From the NCBI RefSeq assembly GCF_018129025.1, contig NZ_JAAEDI010000009.1, positions 1 to 64,000 of the forward strand: DNA of 64,000 nt, written 5' to 3'. Below the pieces are notes generated by a model. The model had not been told where the DNA came from. It saw only the letters and a list, made by a program, of their open reading frames with translations, and ran no database searches. The translations under genes were made by a program, and so were the position numbers. Positions 44,010 through 52,701 of the stretch are shown here, one piece after another (the stretch's first letter is position 1; every line of letters begins with the position of its first letter). The stretch comes from Neoroseomonas terrae. GTDB lineage: Bacteria > Pseudomonadota > Alphaproteobacteria > Acetobacterales > Acetobacteraceae.

Positions 44010-44049
44010 TTCAACGATCGCCATATATTGTGGCTGAAGCTTCGTTGAA
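44010..44049 (-). promoter_or_regulatory. Candidate NrdR box inside an inverted repeat
   Basis: TTCAACGA (44010-44017) and TCGTTGAA (44042-44049) form a perfect 8-bp inverted repeat. Between them, 44018-44033 reads TCGCCATATATTGTGG, matching 12 of 16 positions of the NrdR box consensus ACACWATATATWGTGT. It lies 22-61 bases upstream of nrdR on the minus strand, between glyA and nrdR. The AT-rich core stands out in this GC-rich region. Confidence 0.4.
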
Positions 44050-44077
44050 ACGCCACCGGTGGGGGCGACGCGCCCGG

Positions 44078-45409
44078 TCAGTAGACCGGGAAACGCCGGC
44101 AGAGTTCGAGCACCTTGGCCTTCACCGCCGCCTCGACCGCCGCATTACCGTCCTCGGCATTGGCGCGGGCCGCGCCGTCCAGCACCTCACCGATCAGCTT
44201 GCCGACCTCACGGAACTCCGCCGTGCCGAAGCCCCGCGTCGTGCCTGCGGGCGTGCCGAGGCGGACACCGGAGGTCACCATCGGCTTTTCCGGATCAAAC
44301 GGGATCGCGTTCTTGTTGCAGGTGAGGTGCGCGCGGTTCAGCGACGCCTCCCCCACCTTGCCCGTAAGCTTCTTCGGCCGCAGATCCACCAACAGCAGGT
44401 GGTTGTCGGTGCCGCCGGTGACGAGGTCGAGGCCCTGGGCCTTCAGTTCCTCGGCCAACGCCTTGGCGTTCGCCACCACGGCGGCGGCATAGGTGCGGAA
44501 GTCGGGCTTCAGCGCCTCCCCGAACGCCACTGCCTTCGCGGCGATGACATGCATCAGCGGGCCGCCTTGCAGGCCCGGGAAGACCGCGGAGTTGATCTTC
44601 TTCGCCAGCGCCTCGTCATTCGTGAGGATCATGCCGCCACGGGGGCCGCGCAGCGTCTTGTGCGTGGTGGTGGTGGTGACGTGAGCGTGGGGTACCGGGC
44701 TGTCATGCGCACCGCCGGCCACAAGACCGGCGAAATGCGCCATGTCCACCATGAAGTAGGCGCCGACCTCGTCCGCGATCTGGCGGAAGCGGGCGAAGTC
44801 CCAGGCGCGGGCATAGGCGGAGCCGCCGGCGACGATGACCTTGGGGCGGCTTTCCCGCGCGATGCGGGCGACTTCATCCATGTCGATGCGCTGGTCATCG
44901 CGCCGCACGGTGTAGGGCGCGACCTTGAACCACTTGCCCGACTGGTTGGCCGGTGAGCCATGCGTGAGATGCCCGCCCGCGGCGAGGTCGAGCCCCATGA
45001 AGGTGTCGCCCGGCTGCATGAGGGCGAAGAACACCGCCTGGTTGGCCTGGGCGCCGGAATGCGGCTGGACGTTCGCGAAGGACGCGCCGAACAGCTTGCA
45101 CGCACGCTCGATCGCCAGACGCTCGGCGATGTCCACCGCCTCGCAGCCGCCGTAGTAGCGACGGCCGGCGTAGCCCTCGGCGTATTTGTTGGTCAGGACG
45201 CTGCCCTGGGCCTCGAGCACCGCCTTCGAGACGATGTTCTCGGAGGCGATGAGTTCGATGCCGTCCTGCTGGCGGGTGAGTTCCTGGGCGACGGCGGCGG
45301 CGATGTCCGGGTCGGCAGCGGCCAGGGGGGCGCGGAAGAAGGTCTCGGGCGGGGCGCCGGCGGCGGGGCCGTCCGGCGCGCGGAGGAGGCGGGGGGCGAG
45401 GCGGATCAT
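44078..45409 (-). CDS. glyA: Serine hydroxymethyltransferase
   Basis: A 443-aa PLP enzyme interconverting serine and glycine with tetrahydrofolate. The PLP-lysine motif is [66 protein letters not shown] and [13 protein letters not shown] are highly conserved. Residues 1-25 before [10 protein letters not shown] are a slightly long, Pro/Ala-rich leader. The start at 45409 is followed by this leader; a later internal start is possible. Upstream (45453-45481) is a short tandem duplication. It leads the glyA-nrdR-rib cluster. Confidence 0.96.
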   Translation of the reverse strand: MIRLAPRLLRAPDGPAAGAPPETFFRAPLAAADPDIAAAVAQELTRQQDGIELIASENIVSKAVLEAQGSVLTNKYAEGYAGRRYYGGCEAVDIAERLAIERACKLFGASFANVQPHSGAQANQAVFFALMQPGDTFMGLDLAAGGHLTHGSPANQSGKWFKVAPYTVRRDDQRIDMDEVARIARESRPKVIVAGGSAYARAWDFARFRQIADEVGAYFMVDMAHFAGLVAGGAHDSPVPHAHVTTTTTHKTLRGPRGGMILTNDEALAKKINSAVFPGLQGGPLMHVIAAKAVAFGEALKPDFRTYAAAVVANAKALAEELKAQGLDLVTGGTDNHLLLVDLRPKKLTGKVGEASLNRAHLTCNKNAIPFDPEKPMVTSGVRLGTPAGTTRGFGTAEFREVGKLIGEVLDGAARANAEDGNAAVEAAVKAKVLELCRRFPVY

Positions 45410-45452
45410 AGGCCCGGTTTTGCGCTTTGCGGATCGAGCTTGGCAAGCCGGG

Positions 45453-45481
45453 TTCATGACAGCCATGTTCATGACAGCCAT
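45453..45481. repeat. 15-bp tandem duplication upstream of glyA
   Basis: TTCATGACAGCCATG at 45453-45467 is followed at once by TTCATGACAGCCAT (45468-45481), a perfect two-copy tandem repeat 44 bases upstream of the glyA start. The surrounding 277 bases between glyA and the methyltransferase gene hold no supported gene. Confidence 0.85.
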
Positions 45482-45686
45482 CGCCAATCAAGCGCAGCAG
45501 GCAGGAGTCGAGATACCACATGCGGTTCGGGAGGCCGCCGATGGTGCCTGCCTCGGTGAAGCCGAGATACTCGGGGCACTCGATCCGCGGTGGTTCGACC
45601 TGCCATCACGAGGGCCGCCTCCGTGGCGAGCTGAAGGCCGTAGCGTCTTGGGAGAACGCGTTGTGGTGGCGAAAAGTACGAAGCGG

Positions 45687-46340
45687 TTACTGTGGCTCGC
45701 GCTCCGTTTCCTCCGCAATCTTCCGGAGTTGGTGAAGACCGATGCCGGCCTTGCATCGGAGAAGGAAAAGGGTTTCCGTCGATCGGATCTCGTCCATGAA
45801 ATCGAAGATCCTCTGGTAGCCTGCTCGCTTAGACGTGACGTCGTGCACCAGAATCAACGCATCGCTGACCCGCCTCTCAATAAGGAACTCAGCGGTTCGG
45901 GCACAACACGCCACGCGGAACCGGCCATCCACAAGTACCAGATCTGGCGTCTGCGCCATTCGATCCCAGACAGGCCAAGGCGCCCGGGAATATGTCGGCC
46001 ACGCGTCAATCTTGTCTAAGTTAGCCGGGTAACCCCAAGCTCTTACCGGGCCGAGATCAACATGCTCGACGATTACGCGTCGGTGAGCAAGCGCATCGCT
46101 CAGATTGTCTTGGGCAAGTACCGCTTCAATCCAGCGAGCGTCAGATTCCACGGACACCACCATTTCGGCACCAGATCTAACAAATAGAGACGTCGACCCA
46201 CCAATACCGAATTCCGTGACACACCGACTCTTCAACGCAAGCTCGCGCAACATTTTGATCTCAGGGGCGCTCATTCGCGGATGGAGGATTTTTGGACGCC
46301 GCTCGCCACCAGACAGTGGTTCGATCTCATTCTCCAACAA
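45687..46340 (-). CDS. Class I SAM-dependent methyltransferase-like protein
   Basis: A 217-aa protein with a Rossmann methyltransferase-like core: CVTEFGIGGSTSLFVRSGAE (motif I, about residues 40-59), VVSVESDARWIEAVL (acidic residue after beta2), then PDLVLVDGRFRVACCARTAEF and ALILVHDV. Related small proteins occur in surface-polysaccharide clusters. The substrate is unknown. It is last in a minus-strand series after the GT61 fusion, 129 bp away. Base composition is clearly less GC-rich than glyA next door, suggesting lateral origin. Confidence 0.78.
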   Translation of the reverse strand: MLENEIEPLSGGERRPKILHPRMSAPEIKMLRELALKSRCVTEFGIGGSTSLFVRSGAEMVVSVESDARWIEAVLAQDNLSDALAHRRVIVEHVDLGPVRAWGYPANLDKIDAWPTYSRAPWPVWDRMAQTPDLVLVDGRFRVACCARTAEFLIERRVSDALILVHDVTSKRAGYQRIFDFMDEIRSTETLFLLRCKAGIGLHQLRKIAEETEREPQ

Positions 46341-46469
46341 AACGCGCCCCTCGCCGCAGAATCGTCAACCAGACTCTAAGCTCGTCGCCGGACATGGCTG
46401 CGACCAATCTGAAATTCTCCCATTAAATTGATATGGATACAGGCCTTGCCAATACTTAAAGAATTTCGG

Positions 46470-49166
46470 CTACGGTGCGGCAGTCTCCCGCAGTAGACTA
46501 CGAATGCCCGCCTCGATCGATGAAAGATCGGCGCTGAAGTCTGCTGACTGACGTTCCTGTCCAAGGCGAACGACTGATCCCGCAGCTTCTACGATAAAGG
46601 GTTGATATCTCAAGTTCCTAAGCGCCGCCATAACCGCGAAAGCCGGCGTCCCATAGTTAGCGGGGAAGAACTCCGCCACCCCCGTGCGTTCTCGGCAGAA
46701 AAGGATATTCTGAAAAGCTGCACCATGCGGGCCAGCTACATGTGCGGCCGACATCATTAGCTGTACCTGCTCGGCAAATGGCATGGCGCCGGCATCTATG
46801 GCACGGAAGCCCAGCTTCTCGACCAGTTGGTTGACCTCAGCTTCATTGACCAGATGGCGGATCTTGGTTTCCCCACGAGTCAACCAAATGCGCTTGGAGG
46901 GCAGACCGTCGGCCCTTGGCAGGCGCCGAAGAAGCGCGGAGGCATACTTCGCATTTCCGTGTTGAAAGTATCTCTGGAATCGATGCGATGAAGAATCTAG
47001 AATCTTTAATACCTCGCAATGATAGAGTCCATTCGCGATATTATGTACACTGTGAGGGTCTATTCCAAAAAACGACAGTGAATCTAACTGGAATTTTTTG
47101 GCATCATACCGCGGAATGCCGATCTTTAAATCGACACCAAGGTCATTGGCCACCAAAATTCTCGGCAGGTAGTCGGATATCCAATGACAGTAATTACGCG
47201 GAGCAAACCGATCCCCGGCATAAAATATACTCCCGAGGGAGACGGGAGATCGATCTCGAATCAAATCAACGTGCGTTGGAAGCGCATAGGGATATGAAAT
47301 ATCTAACGGATTCCAATCCCGATCGAGCAAAATAAAGCCTGATTCAAACACATACAAGTAAACATTTCGGTAAGAACGCAGATTCACGTCCTGTTCGGGT
47401 CGAAAATTTCGCGCAAAGGATGAGGCCGGATGTCTGGGCCAGTCCTTGAATACTCCCGCGATACGCGGATCAGCTTCCTGACCTTGCACCGCAACGACAG
47501 CGCAATCGTCGTGGTCGAGCGCTTCGGGCGACGGGGCATCTGGCGCAACAAGCCATGCAAGTCGAAAGTGGGGTGGCAAACGCGAGAGAGCGCGCACCAA
47601 TCGTTCATTGCTGCGTCCTATCGCTCGACGCTGGCGAAGGATATCGACAACGTTAACGATGCCGCCCAGATCGGCGCGCCCTGGATCGATGCCCTCCACC
47701 AAGTCACACAATGCTTCAATCGCATCGAACTCACGTTCGCACTCCACAAGGACCAGCGCGCGCAGCAACTGCAGCGACCGCGGTAAAGCACGCATATCCT
47801 GAACATCGAACACCGCCGCAGCCTCATCGTATCGACCAAGGCGTCGGAGTGCTTCAACATGCGGCCGGACCAGTGTGACGGCATTCGATAAGCGCGCAGA
47901 GGCCGAAGCGATGAGGTCGATAACATCGGCCGGCCTGTTCGTTTTCAGGAGAATGTCGGCCAGCAGCAACGCGTGTTCACTGGTTGCACTCGGCTGTGCC
48001 CAGGCCAACGTCGCCAGTTCGAGTGCAGCCGGCAAGTCACGCATCGCCAGTGCGACTTCCGCGCGGCAACGCAGCATCCCGGCATCTAAGGGCACCTCCG
48101 CAAGCACCGCCTGCGCAATCGCGTCAGCTTCGAGACGGGCCTTCTTCCCCAATAGCCTCCAGGCCTCAGCGCGAAGCGCCCTAATCCGATCCTTGCCCGG
48201 AACCGGAGACGGTGCGCGCTGCGGCAACTTGGCACCACCATCGTTAGCAAACTCGACAATCCTCGCAGGATCCCGTGCCGCCAACGTTGTTCCCCGATCG
48301 CTGACGGAAACGGCGTCGACCTGGGCCGTAAATACTGCCTGATCAATCGACTTCGCCGCGGCGATGAGTTGGTAGTTCGCGCCAATGCCACCAGGTCGGG
48401 CGACGATACGCACTTTTGACGGAACGTCGTCGAACAGCGCCAGCGTATGGAATGCCGACCCCTCGAAACCGGCAATCACCTCAGCGCCCGCAATCATAGT
48501 GAGTTGCTCGCGTACTGAGAGCTTCTCAGGCGAGAGAACGGCCCAGCCGCGCTCCAGGAGTCGGGCCTCAACATCAGCCTCACCGGCGATCGTACGCGCC
48601 TTCAGTTGAGAGCGGGATATCCACACCCGGTGGCCGCGGCGCTTCGCACCGAACGAAACACATCCAAGGGCACGCACCTGACGCTCAGCAAACTCATCCA
48701 AGAGAACGAAGCCTGGCTCGGGCACCGTCAGATTCGAAATCTGAGTAGGCGAGACAACAAAGCGATGCTCTCGCCCCCCAAGACCCACGATATTGATTAG
48801 CTCCGCCTGCCAACGCCAAAATCCAGCATGCCCATCGACGCCGTGCCAGATGATTGGCAAGTGATCGCTACAGGCCTTCAAAAACCAAAGCCGGGCGAGC
48901 GTCTCCAAGAGGAAGTGACCCCACTGAGCGAACGAAATGCCCCCGTAGACATACTCGCCTTCGAGAATCTCCGTCGGATGCTGGAAAGTCGCATCAGCGG
49001 TTGTGGATCGTCCCCGGCGAAGACGAAACTCCTTAATAGGCAGCCCATTCTGATCGAGGGCGCCGACCCGAAAAGGCGCGCCGCCCGATGCAAGCCGCTC
49101 CACAGGAAGAAGAAGCGCGCGGTGAAACGCCGCAACGCGCGCATCGAACCTGCCCGGCGCCGTCAC
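46470..49166 (-). CDS. Double GT61 glycosyltransferase: GT61-TPR-GT61 fusion
   Basis: An 898-aa cytoplasmic protein. Residues about 60-310 form a DUF563/GT61 domain (GISFAQWGHFLLETLARLWF, HRVWISRSQLKARTI, MIAGAEVIAGFEGSAFHTLALF). Residues about 325-570 are TPR-like helices. Residues about 573-890 form a second GT61 domain (FAPRNYCHWISDYLPRILVA, KRIWLTRGETKIRHL, MMSAAHVAGPHGAAFQNILF). Both carry the conserved late Gly-x-Glu/His-Gly site. GT61 enzymes transfer sugars to surface glycans. The GTG start overlaps the sulfotransferase stop (GTGA). DNA for the second domain is much more AT-rich than for the first, so I infer a fusion of two sources. Confidence 0.85.
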   Translation of the reverse strand: MTAPGRFDARVAAFHRALLLPVERLASGGAPFRVGALDQNGLPIKEFRLRRGRSTTADATFQHPTEILEGEYVYGGISFAQWGHFLLETLARLWFLKACSDHLPIIWHGVDGHAGFWRWQAELINIVGLGGREHRFVVSPTQISNLTVPEPGFVLLDEFAERQVRALGCVSFGAKRRGHRVWISRSQLKARTIAGEADVEARLLERGWAVLSPEKLSVREQLTMIAGAEVIAGFEGSAFHTLALFDDVPSKVRIVARPGGIGANYQLIAAAKSIDQAVFTAQVDAVSVSDRGTTLAARDPARIVEFANDGGAKLPQRAPSPVPGKDRIRALRAEAWRLLGKKARLEADAIAQAVLAEVPLDAGMLRCRAEVALAMRDLPAALELATLAWAQPSATSEHALLLADILLKTNRPADVIDLIASASARLSNAVTLVRPHVEALRRLGRYDEAAAVFDVQDMRALPRSLQLLRALVLVECEREFDAIEALCDLVEGIDPGRADLGGIVNVVDILRQRRAIGRSNERLVRALSRLPPHFRLAWLVAPDAPSPEALDHDDCAVVAVQGQEADPRIAGVFKDWPRHPASSFARNFRPEQDVNLRSYRNVYLYVFESGFILLDRDWNPLDISYPYALPTHVDLIRDRSPVSLGSIFYAGDRFAPRNYCHWISDYLPRILVANDLGVDLKIGIPRYDAKKFQLDSLSFFGIDPHSVHNIANGLYHCEVLKILDSSSHRFQRYFQHGNAKYASALLRRLPRADGLPSKRIWLTRGETKIRHLVNEAEVNQLVEKLGFRAIDAGAMPFAEQVQLMMSAAHVAGPHGAAFQNILFCRERTGVAEFFPANYGTPAFAVMAALRNLRYQPFIVEAAGSVVRLGQERQSADFSADLSSIEAGIRSLLRETAAP

Positions 49167-50023
49167 GACCCCACCCCGGCCGCGACCATTGGCACGCGAC
49201 GAATCGGTAATGCGCGCATTTCGTCCCGAACTCGCTCCAATCTTCGCTCGAGAACAGCACGAATTGCTTCCGGCATTTCCAAGCGCTCCCCGACAAAAAC
49301 AGGCTCGTAAGCGGATAGGTTAATTTTGGAGTGCACGGAAATTCCGAGGAATCGACAAATATCTCCCAGAAATTCGCAAGGAGTTTCAGCAATATTCTTC
49401 AGACAAGAAAGATATATTTTATCAAATCCAAAAATACTAACCCATTTTTGATATATTGACACAAAATTACTTCTATCAAGAACGTCCGAGCTTTGTGCGG
49501 CCTGCAATAAATCCAATTTCGTGTGATTTTTTGCCAACATTCTCAAGTGCGACCAGCACCGATCAACGGGATCGCGCAGGAGAAATATAATCTTTAATTC
49601 AGGATTTAGTCTCTTAACGTGCTCAATTCCTTGCACAGGTAGCAAGCTATACTCTGGCGTAACCTCGCCGCAGACTTGATCGGCGCGCGCATGAGCGAAG
49701 ATCCGTCCATACCAGTCATCAGAGACGGACGACGTTCCGATGGAGGTGATGCGGTGTAGAATTGTCATATCGAGCGGCTTGTCCTCCGCTCGCCGAACCA
49801 ATCGTCGCGCCGCCTTCTCGGCATGCTGCCATCGATGCCGGCCCGTCCATGCCCGATGCGCCGGGATATGCACATCGTTGAAGAACTGCAGTTCCTTGAT
49901 CCACGGCATCCATATCTGCGGATGTCGTCGGAGATTCGCATCGAGCCATGTGGTGCCCGCCTTCTGCGCACCGATGCACAGAAAATCGGGATAGCGCATC
50001 TCTTGTTGTGCCGCAGCGGTCAT
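49163..50023 (-). CDS. Sulfotransferase family protein (minus-strand copy)
   Basis: A 286-aa PAPS-dependent sulfotransferase. The 5'-phosphosulfate loop is FLCIGAQKAGTTWLDANLR near the N-terminus, and the 3'-phosphate motif is KIIFLLRDPVDRCWSHLRM. It transfers sulfate from PAPS to an acceptor, here probably a sugar (inference from context). The start at 50023 has GGAAGG upstream; 50035 is an alternative. The N-terminal half has ordinary composition and resembles the divergent paralogue; the C-terminal half (below about 49650) is very AT-rich, so the gene looks mosaic. Upstream partner of the GT61 fusion. Confidence 0.9.
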   Translation of the reverse strand: MTAAAQQEMRYPDFLCIGAQKAGTTWLDANLRRHPQIWMPWIKELQFFNDVHIPAHRAWTGRHRWQHAEKAARRLVRRAEDKPLDMTILHRITSIGTSSVSDDWYGRIFAHARADQVCGEVTPEYSLLPVQGIEHVKRLNPELKIIFLLRDPVDRCWSHLRMLAKNHTKLDLLQAAQSSDVLDRSNFVSIYQKWVSIFGFDKIYLSCLKNIAETPCEFLGDICRFLGISVHSKINLSAYEPVFVGERLEMPEAIRAVLERRLERVRDEMRALPIRRVPMVAAGVGS

Positions 50024-50100
50024 GCGGCCTTCCATGTCGCATGACCGGGCGCTAAGGAAAAGAGCCGCCCCCTCTGAAGGGCGCCGTTCCGGAGTGGTTC

Positions 50101-51054
50101 ATGCTCGAGAAGATTGCGCAGAAAGAGGAAGCAGCCGTCGCCTCGCCGGACCGCCGCAGCCCGCATTATGCGCCAATCACGTCGTCGCGTGCCGCGCGGC
50201 CCGATTTCATCTGCATCGGCGCGCAGAAGGCAGGCACGACTTGGCTCTACGCCAATCTGCGCGGCCATCCCGGAATCCTGATGCCGCCCGTCAAGGAGGT
50301 CGCGTATTTCTCATCGCTCTACGTCCCCGGCTGGGCCAAGGCGGATGCGGATCACCGCGCCTTCCAGGTCGGCCAAGCGCGCAAGCACTGGACGCTGACC
50401 GATCGGCCTGGTGGCAAGGAACCTCGGCCCGAGATCCGTGCCCGCGTCATCGCCAGTCTCGATGCCCTGGCCCAGGAACCGATGACGGATGAGGCATACG
50501 CAACACTCTTCGAAGGCTGCGGAGTGGATCAGATCTGCGGAGAGATCTCGCCGCAATATTCCGTGCTACCCCGCGAGGCGATTCGCCATGCACTGGCTTT
50601 CAATCCGAACCTGAAGGTCATTGTCCTGCTGCGCCATCCCGTCGCCCGAGCGATGTCCCACCTCGCCATGCTATGCGGGAAGACACCGACCGCTGGCCGG
50701 ATGAAGGAGATCGCACTCTCCAACTGGTGGAACGGCGTGGCCTGGTACTCCGACTATGGAAACTGGCTCCTGCGCTGGAGGGGCATGCTTCCGACCGGTC
50801 AGCTACACATTGATTACAACGGCCTGATCCGCGACGACCCGATGGGTGTGCTCCGCCGCATCTGCGACTTTCTCGGCCTCCCTTTCAGCGAAGCCAGTTT
50901 CCCCAAAGCGCGCGAGAAGGTCTTCGAAGGCGGTAAGCCGGACGGTGATCTCGACGAGGTACGCGCCATCGTCGCCGAGAAGCTGGCACCGCAGCTCGAA
51001 GACCTGCGGCAGCGCCTGCCGACCATCGCAGCGGGGCTGGACCGGTACGGGTAG
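50101..51054 (+). CDS. Sulfotransferase family protein (plus-strand copy)
   Basis: A 317-aa PAPS-dependent sulfotransferase. PAPS motifs are FICIGAQKAGTTWLYANLRG (residues about 36-55) and KVIVLLRHPVARAMSHLAML (about 177-196); QICGEISPQYSVLP lies between. It is divergent, across 77 bp, from a paralogue that shares the first 35 residues of the PAPS region closely. Base composition is uniform and close to the chromosome average, unlike its partner. It is followed by a coiled-coil protein and glycosyltransferases, so a carbohydrate acceptor is likely. Confidence 0.92.
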   Translation: MLEKIAQKEEAAVASPDRRSPHYAPITSSRAARPDFICIGAQKAGTTWLYANLRGHPGILMPPVKEVAYFSSLYVPGWAKADADHRAFQVGQARKHWTLTDRPGGKEPRPEIRARVIASLDALAQEPMTDEAYATLFEGCGVDQICGEISPQYSVLPREAIRHALAFNPNLKVIVLLRHPVARAMSHLAMLCGKTPTAGRMKEIALSNWWNGVAWYSDYGNWLLRWRGMLPTGQLHIDYNGLIRDDPMGVLRRICDFLGLPFSEASFPKAREKVFEGGKPDGDLDEVRAIVAEKLAPQLEDLRQRLPTIAAGLDRYG

Positions 51055-51146
51055 GATACGGTTACCCAATCTTGGGTTGACCGGTGCTCCTCAACGACAC
51101 AGCATTTCCTGCGGCGAGCGCTGCGTGCTTGCCGAAAGCGAAGCCC

Positions 51147-51743
51147 ATGGATGCTATCTTGACCAATGAAGGCGCAATCGCGGCCGATGCGGCGTCAGAC
51201 ACCGAGCGGCTCCGCGCCGAGGTTGCTGAGTTGCGCGCACGTCTCGATTCCTACGAACGCATCCTCCAGCTACGCGACGCTGCACTACCTGCCACCGCTA
51301 CCCCGGCCTCCGCCGAGACAACAGCTCTCCCCACCACCCACGACATCGCCGCCGACCAGCTCCTCCCCGCCCAGGACGGCTTCTACCAGCTCGAATGGGG
51401 CCCCGATGGCGCGCTGCGCTGGACCGGCCCCGACCATGACGTCCATTTCGAAGCCTGGATCGACCGTTCCGCCCCCCTCATCGCCACCTTCCGCCTTTTC
51501 CACTTCGGCACCCCCGACAACGCAAAGGCCCTCGCCATCGAGGTCGACGGCCAGCGCTACCCCCTCCATCACCAAGGCCCCGGCAAGGTCATGCGCTCAG
51601 AACCCATTGCTCCGCGCGATACCGACGGCCCCACCCGCGTGACGCTGCACGTACCGCACATCCACTCGCCGTCCGACCACGGCGCGGCCGACAGGCGCCG
51701 GCTCGGCGTGGCCTTCCAGACCCTACGCCTCGCCCGTGACTGA
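51147..51743 (+). CDS. Coiled-coil protein with unrecognised beta-rich domain
   Basis: A 198-aa protein I cannot assign. Residues about 17-45 form a short coiled coil with heptad Leu (TERLRAEVAELRARLDSYER). A Thr/Pro/Ala linker follows, then a beta-rich domain (GFYQLEWGPDGALRWTGPDH, FEAWIDRSAPLIATFRLFHF, LAIEVDGQRYPL). It has no signal peptide. The stop overlaps the GT2 start by 8 bases, so it is co-translated with the glycosyltransferases. A role as an adaptor or sugar-binding partner is inference. An upstream GTG at 51084 is possible. Confidence 0.7.
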   Translation: MDAILTNEGAIAADAASDTERLRAEVAELRARLDSYERILQLRDAALPATATPASAETTALPTTHDIAADQLLPAQDGFYQLEWGPDGALRWTGPDHDVHFEAWIDRSAPLIATFRLFHFGTPDNAKALAIEVDGQRYPLHHQGPGKVMRSEPIAPRDTDGPTRVTLHVPHIHSPSDHGAADRRRLGVAFQTLRLARD

Positions 51744-52701
51744 CGGCGTCGTCTCCGGCGCCCCGCGCGTCACTGCCGCCATCTGCACCTATGAACGCTA
51801 CGACCTTCTTCCCGGCGCCATTGAATCGGTGCTGGCACAATCCCTGCCGCCTGGCTCGTTCGAGCTGATCGTCGTCGACAACTCGCCCGACCCCGCGCGT
51901 TCGGCGCGCGAAGCCGCGCCCTTCGCCGACAGGCCCGGCGTTACCTGGCGGCACGAGGCCCGCCCCGGCCTGTCCAACGCCCGCAACGTCGCGGCACGGC
52001 ACGCACGCGCGCCCATCATCGCCTACCTTGACGACGATGCGCGCGCCGACCCCGTCTGGCTGCAGAACGTCGCCGGCTGCTTCGACCAGTTCGGCGAGGC
52101 TGTCAGCGTGGTCGGCGGTCGCATCCGTCCCTGGTGGGGGGCGCCGCGACCCGCGTGGCTGCCGGACGAGATGCTGGGCGAGGTCACCGTCGTCGACCTC
52201 GGCCCCAAGCGCCGGCTTCTTGCCGATGGCGAATGGGTTGCGGGCGCCAACATCGCGTTCCGGATCGCGGCCCTGCGCAATGCCGGCTGGTTCGACACCT
52301 CCCTTGGGCGCACCGGCGGCGGCGCCAGCCTGCTCTCCGCCGAGGAGACAGCGCTCACCGAGCGTATCAAGGCACTCGGCGGGCTCGTGGCCTATGACCC
52401 GCTCGCCGCGGTGGACCATTGGGTCGACCCGGGGCGCCTCACGCAGCGTTGGTTCCGCCGCCGGGCTGCCTGGCAGGCGGTTTCAGAATACCTGCGCGAT
52501 CCGAAGGCGCAGTTCGACCGCAGCGATGATGCCTGGGCCGCCGTCAAGGGCTACCTCCTCACCCAGAATCCCGCCGACCGCACGATGCGTGGACTCGCCC
52601 TGCACAAGGATGACGCCGCGGATTTCCGCTGGCAGGCCGGGGCCGTCTACAATGCGGTGATCGCGCTGCTCGCCGGGCTGGACGAACAGGATGACGTCTG
52701 A
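51736..52701 (+). CDS. Family 2 glycosyltransferase
   Basis: A 321-aa inverting GT-A glycosyltransferase. It opens with TAAICTYERYDLLPGAIESV, then FELIVVDNSPDP and the nucleotide-metal motif in IIAYLDDDARADPVWL. WVAGANIAFRIAALRNAGWFD and the acid-rich EETALTERIKALGG lie near the acceptor region. No membrane helices are present, so it acts in the cytoplasm. The start is GTG at 51736, inside the end of the upstream gene. It overlaps the next gene by 11 bp, forming an operon. The sugar donor is unknown. Confidence 0.93.
   Translation: MTDGVVSGAPRVTAAICTYERYDLLPGAIESVLAQSLPPGSFELIVVDNSPDPARSAREAAPFADRPGVTWRHEARPGLSNARNVAARHARAPIIAYLDDDARADPVWLQNVAGCFDQFGEAVSVVGGRIRPWWGAPRPAWLPDEMLGEVTVVDLGPKRRLLADGEWVAGANIAFRIAALRNAGWFDTSLGRTGGGASLLSAEETALTERIKALGGLVAYDPLAAVDHWVDPGRLTQRWFRRRAAWQAVSEYLRDPKAQFDRSDDAWAAVKGYLLTQNPADRTMRGLALHKDDAADFRWQAGAVYNAVIALLAGLDEQDDV

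Noticed and set aside
45469-45756. Short minus-strand frames between glyA and the methyltransferase gene
   Set aside because: Two overlapping frames of similar low quality, His/Arg/Ser-rich, running into the methyltransferase; neither resembles a protein.
45687-50035. AT-rich block as a prophage or transposon
   Set aside because: No integrase, transposase or structural phage genes; contents are glycan enzymes, so lateral acquisition by recombination is more likely.
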